Shown piece by piece: positions 1 through 12,323 of a stretch of 64,000 bases of DNA. This DNA comes from Mycobacterium alsense (GTDB lineage Bacteria > Actinomycetota > Actinomycetes > Mycobacteriales > Mycobacteriaceae). Numbering within the stretch: position 1 is the first letter of the stretch; each line of letters begins with the position of its first letter. The stretch spans positions 54,091-118,090 of the forward strand of contig NZ_MVHD01000013.1 of NCBI RefSeq assembly GCF_002086635.1, given 5' to 3'. The notes beneath the pieces are model-generated. The model was not told the origin of the DNA, made no database searches, and saw only the letters and a program-made list of their open reading frames with translations. Made by a program: the position numbers and the translations under genes.

Positions 1-953
1 CTTTGCCGCCCCCACGTTCGTCGGCGCGCCCCATACCCGCCGCGGTGCAGCCCAAAGGTGTGGCGCTGCCGGGCTTTATCACCTCAAGCGCCGACTTCTA
101 CCGGGTGGACACCGCGCTGAGCGTGCCCCAGCTCGGCCGCGGCGACTGGCGGCTGCGTATCCATGGGATGGTGGATCGCGAGACCACCTACAGCTTCGAC
201 GACCTCGCCCGCTTCGGTATCGTCGAGACGGTGACCACCCTGACGTGTGTATCCAATCCCGTTGGCGGCGACCTTATTTCGACGGGCATCTGGACGGGCT
301 ATCGGCTGGCGGATCTGTTGGCGGCGGCCGGTGTGCACCGGGACGCGGACATGGTGCTGTCCACCTCGATCGACGGATTCACCGCCGGCACCCCCGTGCA
401 GGCCCTCACGGACGGGCGCGACGCGCTGCTGGCCGTCGGCCTCAACGGTCAACCCCTGCCGGTCGAGCACGGCTATCCGGCCCGCATGGTGGTGCCCGGA
501 CTCTATGGCTACGTGTCGGCCACCAAGTGGGTGGTGGATCTGGAGCTGACCCGGTTCGACAGGGCCACGGCTTACTGGACCCGGCAGGGCTGGGCGGCGC
601 AAGCGCCGATCAAGACGGAGTCGCGCATCGACGTGCCCAGGGGCGGCCAGAAGGTGCCGGTGGGGCCGGTGGTGTTCGGCGGCGTCGCGTGGGCACAGAA
701 CCGTGGCGTGCGGGCGGTGGAAGTCCGCATCGGCGACGGCGGCTGGCGGCCGGCCGAACTGGGTGCGAGCTATTCCAATGAGACATGGCGTTTGTGGAGC
801 TTTCCGTGGGAGGCGAAAAGCCCTGGGAAACAGACCATCACCGTGCGGGCCATCGACAACACCGGGGCGATCCAGACCGAACAACAAGCCAGTCCCGTTC
901 CCGACGGTGCCACCGGCTGGCACACGGTGAACTTCGCCGTCGTGCCCGCGTAG
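1..953 (+). CDS. Molybdopterin-dependent oxidoreductase (sulfite-oxidase fold), 3' part
   Basis: The frame is open from the window edge, so the N-terminus lies outside. The visible 316 residues cover a sulfite-oxidase-type molybdenum-cofactor domain followed by the Ig-like Mo-co dimerisation domain (from about residue 200, starting near ESRIDVPRGGQ). The likely cofactor thiolate is the Cys in TLTCVSNPVGGD, at the position of the conserved Cys in YedY/SUOX enzymes. Family members in mycobacteria (for example Rv0218) usually have an N-terminal membrane region, which would be in the missing part. The substrate cannot be told from sequence. The gene ends 3 bp before the convergent small membrane gene. 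Confidence 0.85.
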   Translation, partial: LPPPRSSARPIPAAVQPKGVALPGFITSSADFYRVDTALSVPQLGRGDWRLRIHGMVDRETTYSFDDLARFGIVETVTTLTCVSNPVGGDLISTGIWTGYRLADLLAAAGVHRDADMVLSTSIDGFTAGTPVQALTDGRDALLAVGLNGQPLPVEHGYPARMVVPGLYGYVSATKWVVDLELTRFDRATAYWTRQGWAAQAPIKTESRIDVPRGGQKVPVGPVVFGGVAWAQNRGVRAVEVRIGDGGWRPAELGASYSNETWRLWSFPWEAKSPGKQTITVRAIDNTGAIQTEQQASPVPDGATGWHTVNFAVVPA

Positions 954-956
954 CGC

Positions 957-1157
957 CTATTTCGACGACAGTTTCCGCCAGCTGATCACCGCGACCGCTA
1001 TCCCCACGAGCGCCGTGATCGGTCCGATGACGGACCAGGTGGTGGAGTTGCTCATCGGGCTGCCGCCGAGCACCCCGAAGCCCTGCAGCGCCCAGATCAC
1101 ACCGAACAACGCGACGATCAGCCCGAGCGCGAAGGTGACGACGAATCCTCTGCTCAT
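957..1157 (-). CDS. Small two-helix membrane protein
   Basis: This is a 66-residue protein with two clear hydrophobic helices (about residues 5-28 and 40-60) joined by a short Gly/Ser/Asn loop, ending in basic WRKLSSK. That is the look of a small integral membrane protein, and no family is recognised. It starts at ATG 1157 with only a weak purine stretch upstream (TAGGG). It is convergent with the oxidoreductase gene and divergent from cobN, whose start is only about 56 bp away, so the two promoters must overlap. Length and composition support a real gene, but no function can be given. Confidence 0.6.
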   Translation of the reverse strand: MSRGFVVTFALGLIVALFGVIWALQGFGVLGGSPMSNSTTWSVIGPITALVGIAVAVISWRKLSSK

Positions 1158-1213
1158 AGGGGGACCCTACGTGCCGATTCGGCCGTCCGATGCGGCTGCG
1201 GTACGAATGGGGG

Positions 1214-4789
<3,576 letters not shown>

Positions 4790-4819
4790 CTCCGCGCGGT
4801 GCGCCGCCCTTGAGCCCGG

Positions 4820-5281
4820 TCAGTCCGTGAAGTCAATCCGGACGCTGATCGGGTCGGACTGCAGGGCGCGGAAAGTTGCGGCGACGAGCGGTGACAGCAG
4901 CCGCGACGTCGCGAACGTGCTGGCCCGCTTCGCCGGGTCGTCGTCGGGTTCGAACCGGGCAATTCCGGACCGCCACCGGTTCCGTTGCCGGATACGCACT
5001 TTGGGGTCGGTCTCGATGTTGAGGGCCCACCCTGAGCGTCGCCCGTGCTGGGAAATCACCCAGGCGCCCTCATCGTCGAAGTTGGCAGAAACCGGAACGC
5101 GGCGACGGGCCCCGGATTTTCGGCCGGTCGTTTCGAGCTCGGTCGCGAAGGTCGTCCGGATGCCGAGCCGGCCGAGCAAGGCCACGGCGGGATTGGCGAG
5201 GTAGCGACCGATGAGGCGCTCCCTGCGAAACTTCCGGACGGCCTGCCGGGTGGTGATGGGGTCAGCCGCGTTGCTCGACAT
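4820..5281 (-). CDS. F420-type nitroreductase-family (DUF385/Ddn-like) protein
   Basis: This is a 153-residue member of the deazaflavin-dependent nitroreductase family, small split-barrel proteins that bind F420 and reduce quinones or nitro compounds. It shows the family block TTGRKSGARRRVPV followed by the ISQHGRRSGWALNIETDP region. The frame stays open for 18 codons further upstream, but ATG 5281 has a strong ribosome site (GGAGG, 7 bp upstream) and removes an implausible leader, so it is chosen. It is divergent from a TetR gene, and the gap holds two near-identical 18-bp palindromes. This strongly suggests that the TetR protein controls it, as is common for xenobiotic-responsive F420 enzymes. 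The substrate is unknown. Confidence 0.85.
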   Translation of the reverse strand: MSSNAADPITTRQAVRKFRRERLIGRYLANPAVALLGRLGIRTTFATELETTGRKSGARRRVPVSANFDDEGAWVISQHGRRSGWALNIETDPKVRIRQRNRWRSGIARFEPDDDPAKRASTFATSRLLSPLVAATFRALQSDPISVRIDFTD

Positions 5282-5305
5282 GGTCAGCCTCCGGTCTTCG
5301 TCTCG

Positions 5306-5323
5306 GTAGAACGATCGGTCTAC
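5306..5323. promoter_or_regulatory. TetR operator copy 1
   Basis: The 18-bp near-perfect inverted repeat GTAGAACGATCGGTCTAC has outer arms GTAGA/TCTAC and a central CGATCG. It lies 25 bp upstream of the F420-enzyme start. The same element recurs at 5340-5357, 34 bp further on. Binding by the adjacent TetR protein is inferred. Confidence 0.7.
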
Positions 5324-5339
5324 CGTTGGGTGCAATCTA

Positions 5340-5357
5340 GTAGAATAATCGGTCTAC
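5340..5357. promoter_or_regulatory. TetR operator copy 2
   Basis: GTAGAATAATCGGTCTAC differs from copy 1 at only two central positions and lies 39 bp upstream of the TetR start codon. The centre-to-centre distance of 34 bp is close to three helical turns, so two dimers could sit on nearly the same face. Probably used for both repression of the enzyme gene and autoregulation. Confidence 0.7.
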
Positions 5358-5395
5358 TGCAAGCGGATGGTGGCGGGCGAAGGCGAGGAAGATCG

Positions 5396-6028
5396 ATGTC
5401 TGCACGGGAGCGCTTGATCACCAGCGCAATTGCGCTCGTTCGGACCGCCGGAGTCGCCGGCGCGAGCGTGTCCGCGCTGCTCGACCACTCCGGCCTGGCA
5501 CGCCGAACGCTCTATCTCAACTTCCCCGGCGGCAAACCAGAGCTCGTCGAGGCGGCAACCGACGCCGCCGGGGCCGAGCTCACCGCCGCCATCCGGGACT
5601 GCATGGACGACGACGACCCCGCGCGGGCGGTGGCCGCCTTCCTGCGGATGTGGGAAGCGATGCTGGCCGACAGTGGCTACACGGCTGGCTGCCCGATCGT
5701 CGCGGCGACCTTTGGTCGCGCGGAGGCGCCTGCCGCAGCCGACGCGGCCGCCGCGGCTTTCAGCGCGTGGGAGGGCCTACTGGCCCAGCTCCTCCGCGAA
5801 GCCGGCGTGGAGCGATCGGCGGCCGCCGATCTGGCCACCACCGCGGTTGCCGCGGCGGAGGGTGCGGTCATCATGTCGGTGGCGCAACGGTCGCCGACAC
5901 CGCTGCGGCGGGTGCGCCGTGTGCTCTCCGCCCAATTCGCCGTGACGCCGGACAGCGCCGCCTCCGCGATCGAGACGGCAATTACGCCAGCGGGTTCTTC
6001 GGGTCGCTCACGTACCCAAAGCCCCTAA
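5396..6028 (+). CDS. TetR-family transcriptional regulator
   Basis: A 210-residue repressor with an N-terminal helix-turn-helix (about residues 5-50; SALLDHSGLARRTLYLNFPG contains the recognition helix and the typical TLYxxFxxK-like end). The ligand-binding half resembles the LmrA/YxaF-type C-terminal domain (SGYTAGCPIVAATFGRAE). ATG 5396 has GAGGAAG upstream at good spacing; the frame runs further upstream across the operators but that part is not credible coding. The target is most likely the divergent F420-type enzyme and itself, through the two 18-bp palindromes in the gap. The inducer is unknown. Confidence 0.9.
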   Translation: MSARERLITSAIALVRTAGVAGASVSALLDHSGLARRTLYLNFPGGKPELVEAATDAAGAELTAAIRDCMDDDDPARAVAAFLRMWEAMLADSGYTAGCPIVAATFGRAEAPAAADAAAAAFSAWEGLLAQLLREAGVERSAAADLATTAVAAAEGAVIMSVAQRSPTPLRRVRRVLSAQFAVTPDSAASAIETAITPAGSSGRSRTQSP

Positions 6029-6130
6029 ATGAAACTGCTATTCGGCCAACGTTGATGACTCCGCGCCGCGCAGCGCCCCAAAAATCAACGCCGCATCAGC
6101 CGTCGCGGCCGCGGGAGGTAGGTTGACACC

Positions 6131-6517
6131 GTGACGCCCACCTTCGCCGATCTGGCCAAGTCGCAGTACATCCTGCTGACCACGTTCACCAGGGACGGCC
6201 GGCCCAAGCCGGTCCCGATCTGGGCCGCGGCCGACGGGGACCGGCTGCTCGTCATCACCGAGGCAAAGTCGTGGAAGGTCAAGCGGATCCGCCACACTCC
6301 CAAGGTGACCCTGGCCACCTGCACCGTGCGCGGCCGCCCGACGAGCGAGGCAGTCGAGGGCACCGCGGCCATCCTCGACAAGTCCCAGACGGGCGCCGTC
6401 TACGACGCGATCGGGCGGCGCTACGGCATCGCGGGCAAGCTGTTCAACTTCGTCAGCAAGCTGCGCGGCGGCATGGACAACAACGTCGGGCTCGAGCTGA
6501 AAGTGGCGCCCGGCTAG
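6131..6517 (+). CDS. PPOX-class F420/FMN-dependent enzyme
   Basis: A 128-residue split-barrel protein of the pyridoxamine-5'-phosphate-oxidase-like class, corresponding by sequence and position to Rv2061c. The start TPTFADLAKSQYILLTTFTRDGRPK and the VPIW and TEAKSWKVKRIRHTPKV stretches are typical of the mycobacterial PPOX F420-binding group, and the length fits. It starts at GTG 6131. The next gene begins 15 bp downstream on the same strand, so the two may be co-transcribed. Physiological substrate unknown. Confidence 0.88.
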   Translation: MTPTFADLAKSQYILLTTFTRDGRPKPVPIWAAADGDRLLVITEAKSWKVKRIRHTPKVTLATCTVRGRPTSEAVEGTAAILDKSQTGAVYDAIGRRYGIAGKLFNFVSKLRGGMDNNVGLELKVAPG

Positions 6518-6532
6518 GGCAACTGGGGACAG

Positions 6533-7387
6533 ATGGGCACCGTCCTCATCCCGATCCCGGATCGTGACTTCGACCCCACCGAGGTCGCGGTCAGCTGGCG
6601 GGTGTTGACGCGCGACGGTCACCGGGTCGTCTTCGCCACCGGGACGGGCTCGCCCGGGGTGGCCGACGACATCATGGTGACCGGCCGCGGGCTGGACGCC
6701 TGGTCCGCCCTGCCGGGGCTGGGATCCGTCCGGCTGGTCGGGCTGGCGCTGCGGGCCGACAAAAACGGCCGCGCCGCGTATCGGCAGATGCTGCAATCGG
6801 CGGAGTTTCGGCACCCAACCACGTGGGCGCGGGCGTCCCTCGACGGTGTCGACGCGCTGCTGTTGCCCGGCGGCCACCGCGCCCGCGGCATGCGCGGCTA
6901 CCTGGACAGCGACGTCCTGCAGCGCTTGGTCGTGGACGCCTTCCACCGCGGGCTGACCGTTGCCGCGATCTGTCATGGCGTGCTGCTCGCCGCGCGCAGC
7001 GTCGATCCGGGCACGGGTCGCTCGGTGCTGCACGGGCGCAAGACCACGGCGCTGACCTGGGCGATGGAGCGCACCGCCTGGCGCCTCACGCGCATCACCC
7101 GGTTCTGGGACCGCGACTACTACCGGACCTACACCGAGGAACCCGGCCAGCCCGGCGGTTACATGTCGGTGCAGGCGGAAGTCACTCGCGCCCTTGCGGA
7201 TCCGGCGGATTTCCGTGATGTCGCGCGCGGCTCACCGCACTGGCGGCTCAAGGCCTCGGGTATGGCGCGCGACACGGCCACCGACTCCCGTCCGGCGTTC
7301 GTCGTCGACGACGGCGGCTACGTGTCGGCGCGCTGGCCCGGCGACACGCACACCTTCGCGGCCAGTCTGTCGCGAAAGCTCAAGTGA
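6533..7387 (+). CDS. DJ-1/PfpI (type 1 glutamine amidotransferase-like) protein
   Basis: A 284-residue protein of the DJ-1/ThiJ/PfpI superfamily. The fold signature is VDALLLPGGHRARGMRGYLD followed by the nucleophile elbow LTVAAICHGVLLAAR, in which Cys sits between Ile and His as in the family. It is longer than minimal DJ-1 proteins (about 190 residues), with an insertion after the N-terminal strand and a C-terminal region ending in a WPGDTHTFA stretch, a common end in amidotransferase-like proteins. It could be a chaperone/glyoxalase-like or hydratase enzyme; the exact reaction cannot be assigned. It follows the PPOX gene closely and is convergent with the dienelactone hydrolase gene (9 bp gap). 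Confidence 0.8.
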   Translation: MGTVLIPIPDRDFDPTEVAVSWRVLTRDGHRVVFATGTGSPGVADDIMVTGRGLDAWSALPGLGSVRLVGLALRADKNGRAAYRQMLQSAEFRHPTTWARASLDGVDALLLPGGHRARGMRGYLDSDVLQRLVVDAFHRGLTVAAICHGVLLAARSVDPGTGRSVLHGRKTTALTWAMERTAWRLTRITRFWDRDYYRTYTEEPGQPGGYMSVQAEVTRALADPADFRDVARGSPHWRLKASGMARDTATDSRPAFVVDDGGYVSARWPGDTHTFAASLSRKLK

Positions 7388-7396
7388 CACAACGGG

Positions 7397-8095
7397 TTAG
7401 GCGGTCGCCAGGTGTTCGCCGAAGAACGCGAACACTCGGCGCCACGCGTCTTCGGTGGCGGCCTGGTCGTAGCCGAAACCCGTGATGCGCAGCAGCGGCT
7501 GCGCGGGCAGGGTGTTGGCGAAACTGTGCCCGACGCCGGGGTACACCTTGATGTCGGTGGGAATCCGCTTGGCCTCGGTCACCGCGCGGAATTTCTCGGG
7601 CGCGCCCCTGCCCAGGGGGTCACGGGCGCCAAAGCTCGCGACGATCGGGCACGCCCCCTCGAGCGTGGCGTCGAGGTTGCGGGGCAGCGGGGTGCCGTAG
7701 AACGGGGCCGAGGCGCCGAAACCCTTGGGCGACATAAGGAGGGCGAACTGGCCGCCCATGCAGAAACCCGCGATGCCGACCCGCCCGGTGCACTCGGGCA
7801 TCCCCGTGAGGTGGTCGCGGGCCGCCACAATGTCGTCGAGCGCGCGGCCGCGCTGCGTCTGGAGCTCCTTCATGACCCTGGTGATGCAACGGATGCGGCC
7901 ACCCCGCGCGTACATGTTCGGTGTGAGCGCCACGTAGCCGGCGCGGGCGATGCGCTCGTTGGTCGACTTCTTGTCGCGGCCGTAGCCGAACGCGTCGTGG
8001 ATCACCACCACTCCCGGCCACGGGCCCTGGCCCTCCGGAAGGTCAAGCAGCGCGTCGATCGGTCCCTCGGGCGTGTCGATCTGAATCGTCGTCAT
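7397..8095 (-). CDS. Dienelactone hydrolase family protein
   Basis: A 232-residue alpha/beta hydrolase matching Rv2054 in family and neighbourhood. The Cys-His-Asp triad of dienelactone hydrolases is visible: nucleophile Cys112 in GIAGFCMGGQ, Asp159 in GARDP and His190 in PGVGHSFAN. The N-terminal VVVIHDAFGYGRDKK segment supplies the oxyanion region. Family members hydrolyse cyclic enol-lactones, but mycobacterial homologues are uncharacterised and may act on other esters. Divergent from fxsA across 73 bp. Confidence 0.9.
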   Translation of the reverse strand: MTTIQIDTPEGPIDALLDLPEGQGPWPGVVVIHDAFGYGRDKKSTNERIARAGYVALTPNMYARGGRIRCITRVMKELQTQRGRALDDIVAARDHLTGMPECTGRVGIAGFCMGGQFALLMSPKGFGASAPFYGTPLPRNLDATLEGACPIVASFGARDPLGRGAPEKFRAVTEAKRIPTDIKVYPGVGHSFANTLPAQPLLRITGFGYDQAATEDAWRRVFAFFGEHLATA

Positions 8096-8168
8096 ACCGT
8101 CATCTAACTGCAGCCTGGATCACCACCGACAGGGGAACTCGAGGGCGGCACGCAGGCGTTGGCATGAC

Positions 8169-8696
8169 ATGGTGTCGCGGCTGTTGCTGATCTACGCCGT
8201 CGTCGAGCTGGCGGCGGTCATCGCGCTGGTTTCGACCGTCGGATGGGGCTGGACGCTGCTGGTCGTGCTGGGAACCTTCCTGCTCGGGTGGGGCGTCCTG
8301 GCGCCGATGGCGGGATCGCACCTCGTCCGCCAGATCGGGCGCTTGCGGTCCGGGCTGACCGGTCCGCATCGCGCGGTGAGCGACGGGGCGCTGGTCGCGC
8401 TGGCCGCGGTGCTGGTCCTGATTCCGGGGGTGGTCACCACGGCGCTGGGCGTGCTGCTGCTGGTGCCGCCGATCCGCGCCGTCGCCCGCCCCGGGCTGGC
8501 CGCGATCGGGGCGCGCGGCCTGCGCCGGCGGGCGCCGCGGGTCGACTATGTCGACTATGTCGACTATGTGCCCGGCGGCGGCTACGCAAGGGGCGACTTC
8601 GTCGACGGCGAGGTCGTCGACGTCAGGGACTTCGAACCGCCGGCGCTGCGCGACGACGCGCGCGGCGGGTACCCGGGCCACCCGGGCTGGGACTGA
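8169..8696 (+). CDS. fxsA: FxsA family membrane protein
   Basis: A 175-residue FxsA-family protein (Rv2053c position). It has two N-terminal transmembrane helices (about residues 4-50, with the family motif GWGWTLLVVLGTFLLGWGV), a basic cytoplasmic loop, and a third hydrophobic segment (about 77-105), then a hydrophilic acidic tail. In E. coli FxsA counteracts F-plasmid exclusion of phage T7; no role is established in mycobacteria. The tail contains three tandem copies of Val-Asp-Tyr encoded by perfect 9-bp repeats (8541-8567). It precedes the amidohydrolase-lnt-ppm1 run on the same strand. Confidence 0.85.
   Translation: MVSRLLLIYAVVELAAVIALVSTVGWGWTLLVVLGTFLLGWGVLAPMAGSHLVRQIGRLRSGLTGPHRAVSDGALVALAAVLVLIPGVVTTALGVLLLVPPIRAVARPGLAAIGARGLRRRAPRVDYVDYVDYVPGGGYARGDFVDGEVVDVRDFEPPALRDDARGGYPGHPGWD
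8541..8567 (+). repeat. Three tandem 9-bp repeats inside fxsA
   Basis: GTCGACTAT is repeated three times exactly and is followed by GTG, giving VDYVDYVDYV in the protein. Because the unit is a multiple of three, copy-number change would keep the frame, so this is a candidate in-frame length polymorphism. Confidence 0.9.
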
Positions 8697-8725
8697 CCGC
8701 CCCGCGCCCCACGTAGTTTTGGCCT

Positions 8726-10339
8726 GTGACCCAGACTGATCGCCCCGCGACCACGCTGCTGGTCAACGGCCGGGTGCACAGCCCGAGCCACCCCGACGCG
8801 ACCGCGCTGGCGGTCCGCGGCGGCGTCATCGTCTGGCTGGGCAGCGACGACGTCGGGCGCGAGCAGTTCCCCGGCGCGCGCGTCGAGGACCTCGACGGCG
8901 GGTTCGTCGCGCCGGGGTTTGTCGACAGCCACATCCACCTGACCGCGACCGGCCTGACGCTCAGCGGCCTGGACCTGCGGGCCGCCGCGTCGCGCGCCCA
9001 TTGCCTGCGGATGCTCGCCGACTACGCGGCCGCCCACCCGGGCCGGGCGGTGTGGGGGCACGGCTGGGACGAGTCGTCGTGGCCGGAAGCCGCCCCGCCG
9101 ACCACCGCCGACCTCGACACCATCCTCGGTGATCGGCCCGCCTACCTGGCCCGCGTCGACGTCCACTCCGCGCTGGCCTCGACCGGGCTGCGAGAACGGG
9201 TCCCCGAACTATCGGCGGCGGCCGGTTTCAGCCCCGACGGACCCCTGGTCGGCGACGCCCACCACCGGGTCCGGGCCGTCGCGCGCGACCTGCTGAGCCC
9301 CGACCAGCTGGCCGAGGCCAGGGTGGCCGCGCTGGACGCGGCCGCCGCGGCCGGCATCGTCGCGGTGCACGAGTGCGCGGGCCCCGAGATCGGCGGCCTC
9401 GACGACTGGCTGCGCCTGCGCGACCTCGAGCACGGCGTCGAGGTCATCGGCTACTGGGGCGAGGCGGTCACCACCGCCGCGCGGGCGCGCGCGCTGATCG
9501 ACGAGACCGGCGCCCGCGGACTGGCCGGTGACCTGTTCGTCGACGGCGCGCTCGGGTCGCGCACCGCCTGGCTGCACGAGCCCTACGCCGACGCGCCGGA
9601 CCGCACCGGCACCTGCTACCTGGACCCCGACGCCATCGAAGCCCACGTGCGCGCCTGCACCGAGGCGGGGGTGACCACGGGTTTCCACGTCATCGGCGAC
9701 GCCGCGGTCTCGGCGGTCGTCGGCGCGTTCGAACGGGTCGCCGCGGACCTCGGCGTGCCCGCGGTCGCGCGGTGCGGGCATCGCCTCGAGCACGTCGAGA
9801 TGGTCACCGCGCACCAGGCCGCCAACCTGGGCGCGTGGGGCGTCATCGCCAGCGTGCAGCCCAATTTCGACGCGCTGTGGGGCGGCGCCGACGGCATGTA
9901 CGCCCGCCGGCTCGGCGCCGATCGCGGCGGTCAACTCAACCCGCTCGCGCTGTTAGCATCCCAAGGCGTGCCCCTCGCGCTCGGTTCCGACGCCCCGGTG
10001 ACGGGCCTTGACCCGTGGGTCAGCGTGCGCGCGGCGGTCAACCATCGCACCCCGGGCAACGCGGTGTCGGCGCGGGCCGCGTTCGCTGCGGCCACCCGCG
10101 GGGGCTGGCGGGCGAGCGGCGTGCGCGACGGCCAGGCGGGGACCCTGGTCCCCGGCGCGCCGGCCTCCTACGCCGTGTGGGAGGCGGGCCCCCTGGACGT
10201 CCACGCGCCCCGCGACGCCGTTCAGCGCTGGTCCACCGATCCGCGCTCCCGGGTGCCGCCGCTGCCGCCCCTGGGCCCTTGCGACCCGCTGCCGCGGTGC
10301 CGTCGAACCGTGCATCGAGGCGCAGTCATCCATGGCTAA
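8726..10339 (+). CDS. Amidohydrolase (YtcJ-like, metal-dependent)
   Basis: A 537-residue amidohydrolase-superfamily enzyme of the YtcJ/exoenzyme-regulatory type. It has the N-terminal beta-sandwich strand, the first metal site HxH in [13 protein letters not shown], the later metal-site His residues in [10 protein letters not shown] and [10 protein letters not shown], and the catalytic Asp in [14 protein letters not shown]. Length is normal for the family (about 530-560). Substrates of such enzymes are usually N-acyl or cyclic amides, and nothing here narrows it. It starts at GTG 8726, and its last codons overlap the lnt start by 8 bp (ATGGCTAA), which implies translational coupling to lipoprotein/glycolipid genes. 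Confidence 0.85.
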   Translation: MTQTDRPATTLLVNGRVHSPSHPDATALAVRGGVIVWLGSDDVGREQFPGARVEDLDGGFVAPGFVDSHIHLTATGLTLSGLDLRAAASRAHCLRMLADYAAAHPGRAVWGHGWDESSWPEAAPPTTADLDTILGDRPAYLARVDVHSALASTGLRERVPELSAAAGFSPDGPLVGDAHHRVRAVARDLLSPDQLAEARVAALDAAAAAGIVAVHECAGPEIGGLDDWLRLRDLEHGVEVIGYWGEAVTTAARARALIDETGARGLAGDLFVDGALGSRTAWLHEPYADAPDRTGTCYLDPDAIEAHVRACTEAGVTTGFHVIGDAAVSAVVGAFERVAADLGVPAVARCGHRLEHVEMVTAHQAANLGAWGVIASVQPNFDALWGGADGMYARRLGADRGGQLNPLALLASQGVPLALGSDAPVTGLDPWVSVRAAVNHRTPGNAVSARAAFAAATRGGWRASGVRDGQAGTLVPGAPASYAVWEAGPLDVHAPRDAVQRWSTDPRSRVPPLPPLGPCDPLPRCRRTVHRGAVIHG

Positions 10340-12323
10340 CGGGGGCCGCCACGAGCGGCCGGGCCAGGACCCGGAGGCTGCCCCGCTGGTCGAGGGGCAG
10401 GCCGAAGAGCATCAAGAGCCCGCCGAAGAGCCCGAGCCCGCCGAAGAGCCCGAGCGCGCCGATGAGCCCGACCGCGCCGGGCCGGGCCTGCCCGCGCGGT
10501 TGGGCGGCGCATCGCGCCGGGCGCTGGCCGGGGTGGCCGCGGCGGCGATCGCGCGACTGCCCGGCGCGTGGGCGGCGCTGCGGCCCCGCCTGCCCCGCCT
10601 GCTGCTCGCCGTCGCGGGCGGCGTGCTGCTGTTCGCCAGCTTCCCCGCGCTGAACTGGTGGTGGGCCGCCGTCGTCGCCGCCGCGCTGCTGGGCTGGGTG
10701 CTGACGCGCCCGGCGACGACGCCCGTCGGCGGTTTGGGCTACGGCTTCCTGTTCGGGTTGGCCTTCTACCTGCCGCTGCTGCCGTGGATCGGCACGCTGG
10801 TGGGCGCCGTGCCCTGGCTGGTGCTGGCGACGGCGTGCGCGCTGTTTCCCGGCCTGTTCGGCCTGTGCGCCGTGTTGGTGCGGCGGCTGCCCGGCTGGCC
10901 GATCTGGTTCGCGGTGGTGTGGGCGGCCCAGGAGTGGCTGAAGTCGACCCTGCCGTTCGGCGGCTTCCCCTGGGGCACGGTGGCGTTCGGCCAGACGCAG
11001 GGGCCGTTGCTGCCGCTGGTCCAGCTCGGGGGCGTCGCGCTGCTGTCCACCGCGATCGTGCTGGTCGGGTTCAGCGCGACGGCCATCGCGCTCGAGATCG
11101 TCGAGTGGTGGAAATCCGGCGGCGGTGGCGGCGCCGACGCGAAGCCGCCCGCCGTGGTGCTGCCGGGGGTGTGCATCTGCCTGGTGCTGTTCGCCGCCGT
11201 CGTCGTCTGGCCGCAGGTGCGGCACGCCGGCGCGGGATCGGGCGGGGAGCCCGCCGTCACCGTGGCGCTCGTGCAGGGCAACGCGCCGCGGCTGGGCCTC
11301 GACTTCAACGCGCAGCGGCGCGCGGTGCTCGACAACCACGTTCGGGAGACGCAGCGGCTGGCCGAGGACGTGCGCGCGGGCCTGGCCCCCCAACCCCAAT
11401 TCGTCATCTGGCCGGAAAACTCGTCGGACATCGACCCGCTGGCCAACGCCGACGCCGCCGAACAGATCGCGCGGGCCGTCGCGGCGATCGGCGCGCCCAT
11501 CCTCGTCGGCGCCGTCCTCGACGTGCCCGGTCGCACCCCGGAGACGCCGCGGTACACCAACACGGTGATCGTGTGGAATCCGGTCACCGGGCCGGCCGAC
11601 CGCCACGACAAGGAGATCGTGCAGCCGTTCGGCGAGTACCTGCCGATGCCGTGGCTGTTCAGGCACCTCTCCGGCTACGCCGACCGCGCCGGCCACATGG
11701 TGCCCGGCAAGAGCAGCGGCGTGGTGCACATCGCCGGGGTGCCGGTCGGGGTGTCCACGTGCTGGGAGGTCATTTTCGACCGGGCCCCGCGGAAGGCGGT
11801 CCTGGGCGGCGCGCAGTTGCTGGCGGTGCCCAGCAACAACGCCACCTTCAACCAGACCATGAGCGAACAACAGCTCGCGTTCGGCAAGGTCCGGGCCGTC
11901 GAGCACGACCGATACGTGGTGATCGCCGGCACCACCGGGATCAGCGCGGTCGTCGCCCCGGACGGCGCCGAGCTGGTGCGCACGGACTTCTTCGAGCCCG
12001 CCTACCTGGACACCCAGGTGCGCCTCAAGACGAAGCTGACCCCGGCCACCCGCTGGGGCCCGGTCCTGCAGTGGATTTTGGTCGCCGGCGCCGCAGCGGC
12101 CATTCTGTGGGGGATACGGCAGAATGGAACGTTCATGCGCGGAGGGTCCGCGCGCCCGGTTCGCCGAAGGTCCAGGCCTCGCGGTGAATCGGGGGATGCC
12201 GATACGCCCCCGGACGAACCCCCGCCCGACGAGGGCGACGCGGAGACCGCGCGCGACACCCCGTCCGAGGCGGGCGACCGACCCGACGTCGGGCGAGACA
12301 GCGACGACCAAGGAGCTATATGA
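10332..12323 (+). CDS. lnt: Apolipoprotein N-acyltransferase Lnt
   Basis: This membrane enzyme adds the third acyl chain to the N-terminal Cys of lipoproteins. The protein is 663 residues. It has an unusual acidic, Pro/Glu-rich N-terminal tail of about 50 residues with repeated [11 protein letters not shown] units, then about six transmembrane helices, then the nitrilase domain. The catalytic triad is visible as Glu362 ([11 protein letters not shown]), Lys427 ([14 protein letters not shown]) and Cys477 ([11 protein letters not shown]), with spacing like E. coli E267-K335-C387. A charged C-terminal tail follows the last helix. In M. tuberculosis this domain is fused to Ppm1 (Rv2051c); here the stop overlaps the ppm1 start as ATGA. 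Confidence 0.95.
   Translation: MANGGRHERPGQDPEAAPLVEGQAEEHQEPAEEPEPAEEPERADEPDRAGPGLPARLGGASRRALAGVAAAAIARLPGAWAALRPRLPRLLLAVAGGVLLFASFPALNWWWAAVVAAALLGWVLTRPATTPVGGLGYGFLFGLAFYLPLLPWIGTLVGAVPWLVLATACALFPGLFGLCAVLVRRLPGWPIWFAVVWAAQEWLKSTLPFGGFPWGTVAFGQTQGPLLPLVQLGGVALLSTAIVLVGFSATAIALEIVEWWKSGGGGGADAKPPAVVLPGVCICLVLFAAVVVWPQVRHAGAGSGGEPAVTVALVQGNAPRLGLDFNAQRRAVLDNHVRETQRLAEDVRAGLAPQPQFVIWPENSSDIDPLANADAAEQIARAVAAIGAPILVGAVLDVPGRTPETPRYTNTVIVWNPVTGPADRHDKEIVQPFGEYLPMPWLFRHLSGYADRAGHMVPGKSSGVVHIAGVPVGVSTCWEVIFDRAPRKAVLGGAQLLAVPSNNATFNQTMSEQQLAFGKVRAVEHDRYVVIAGTTGISAVVAPDGAELVRTDFFEPAYLDTQVRLKTKLTPATRWGPVLQWILVAGAAAAILWGIRQNGTFMRGGSARPVRRRSRPRGESGDADTPPDEPPPDEGDAETARDTPSEAGDRPDVGRDSDDQGAI

Noticed and set aside
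1158..1213. Cobalamin riboswitch before cobN
   Set aside because: The gap is far too short and no B12-box-like sequence is seen.
8541..8567. CRISPR-like array
   Set aside because: Only three contiguous 9-bp units with no spacers, inside a coding region.
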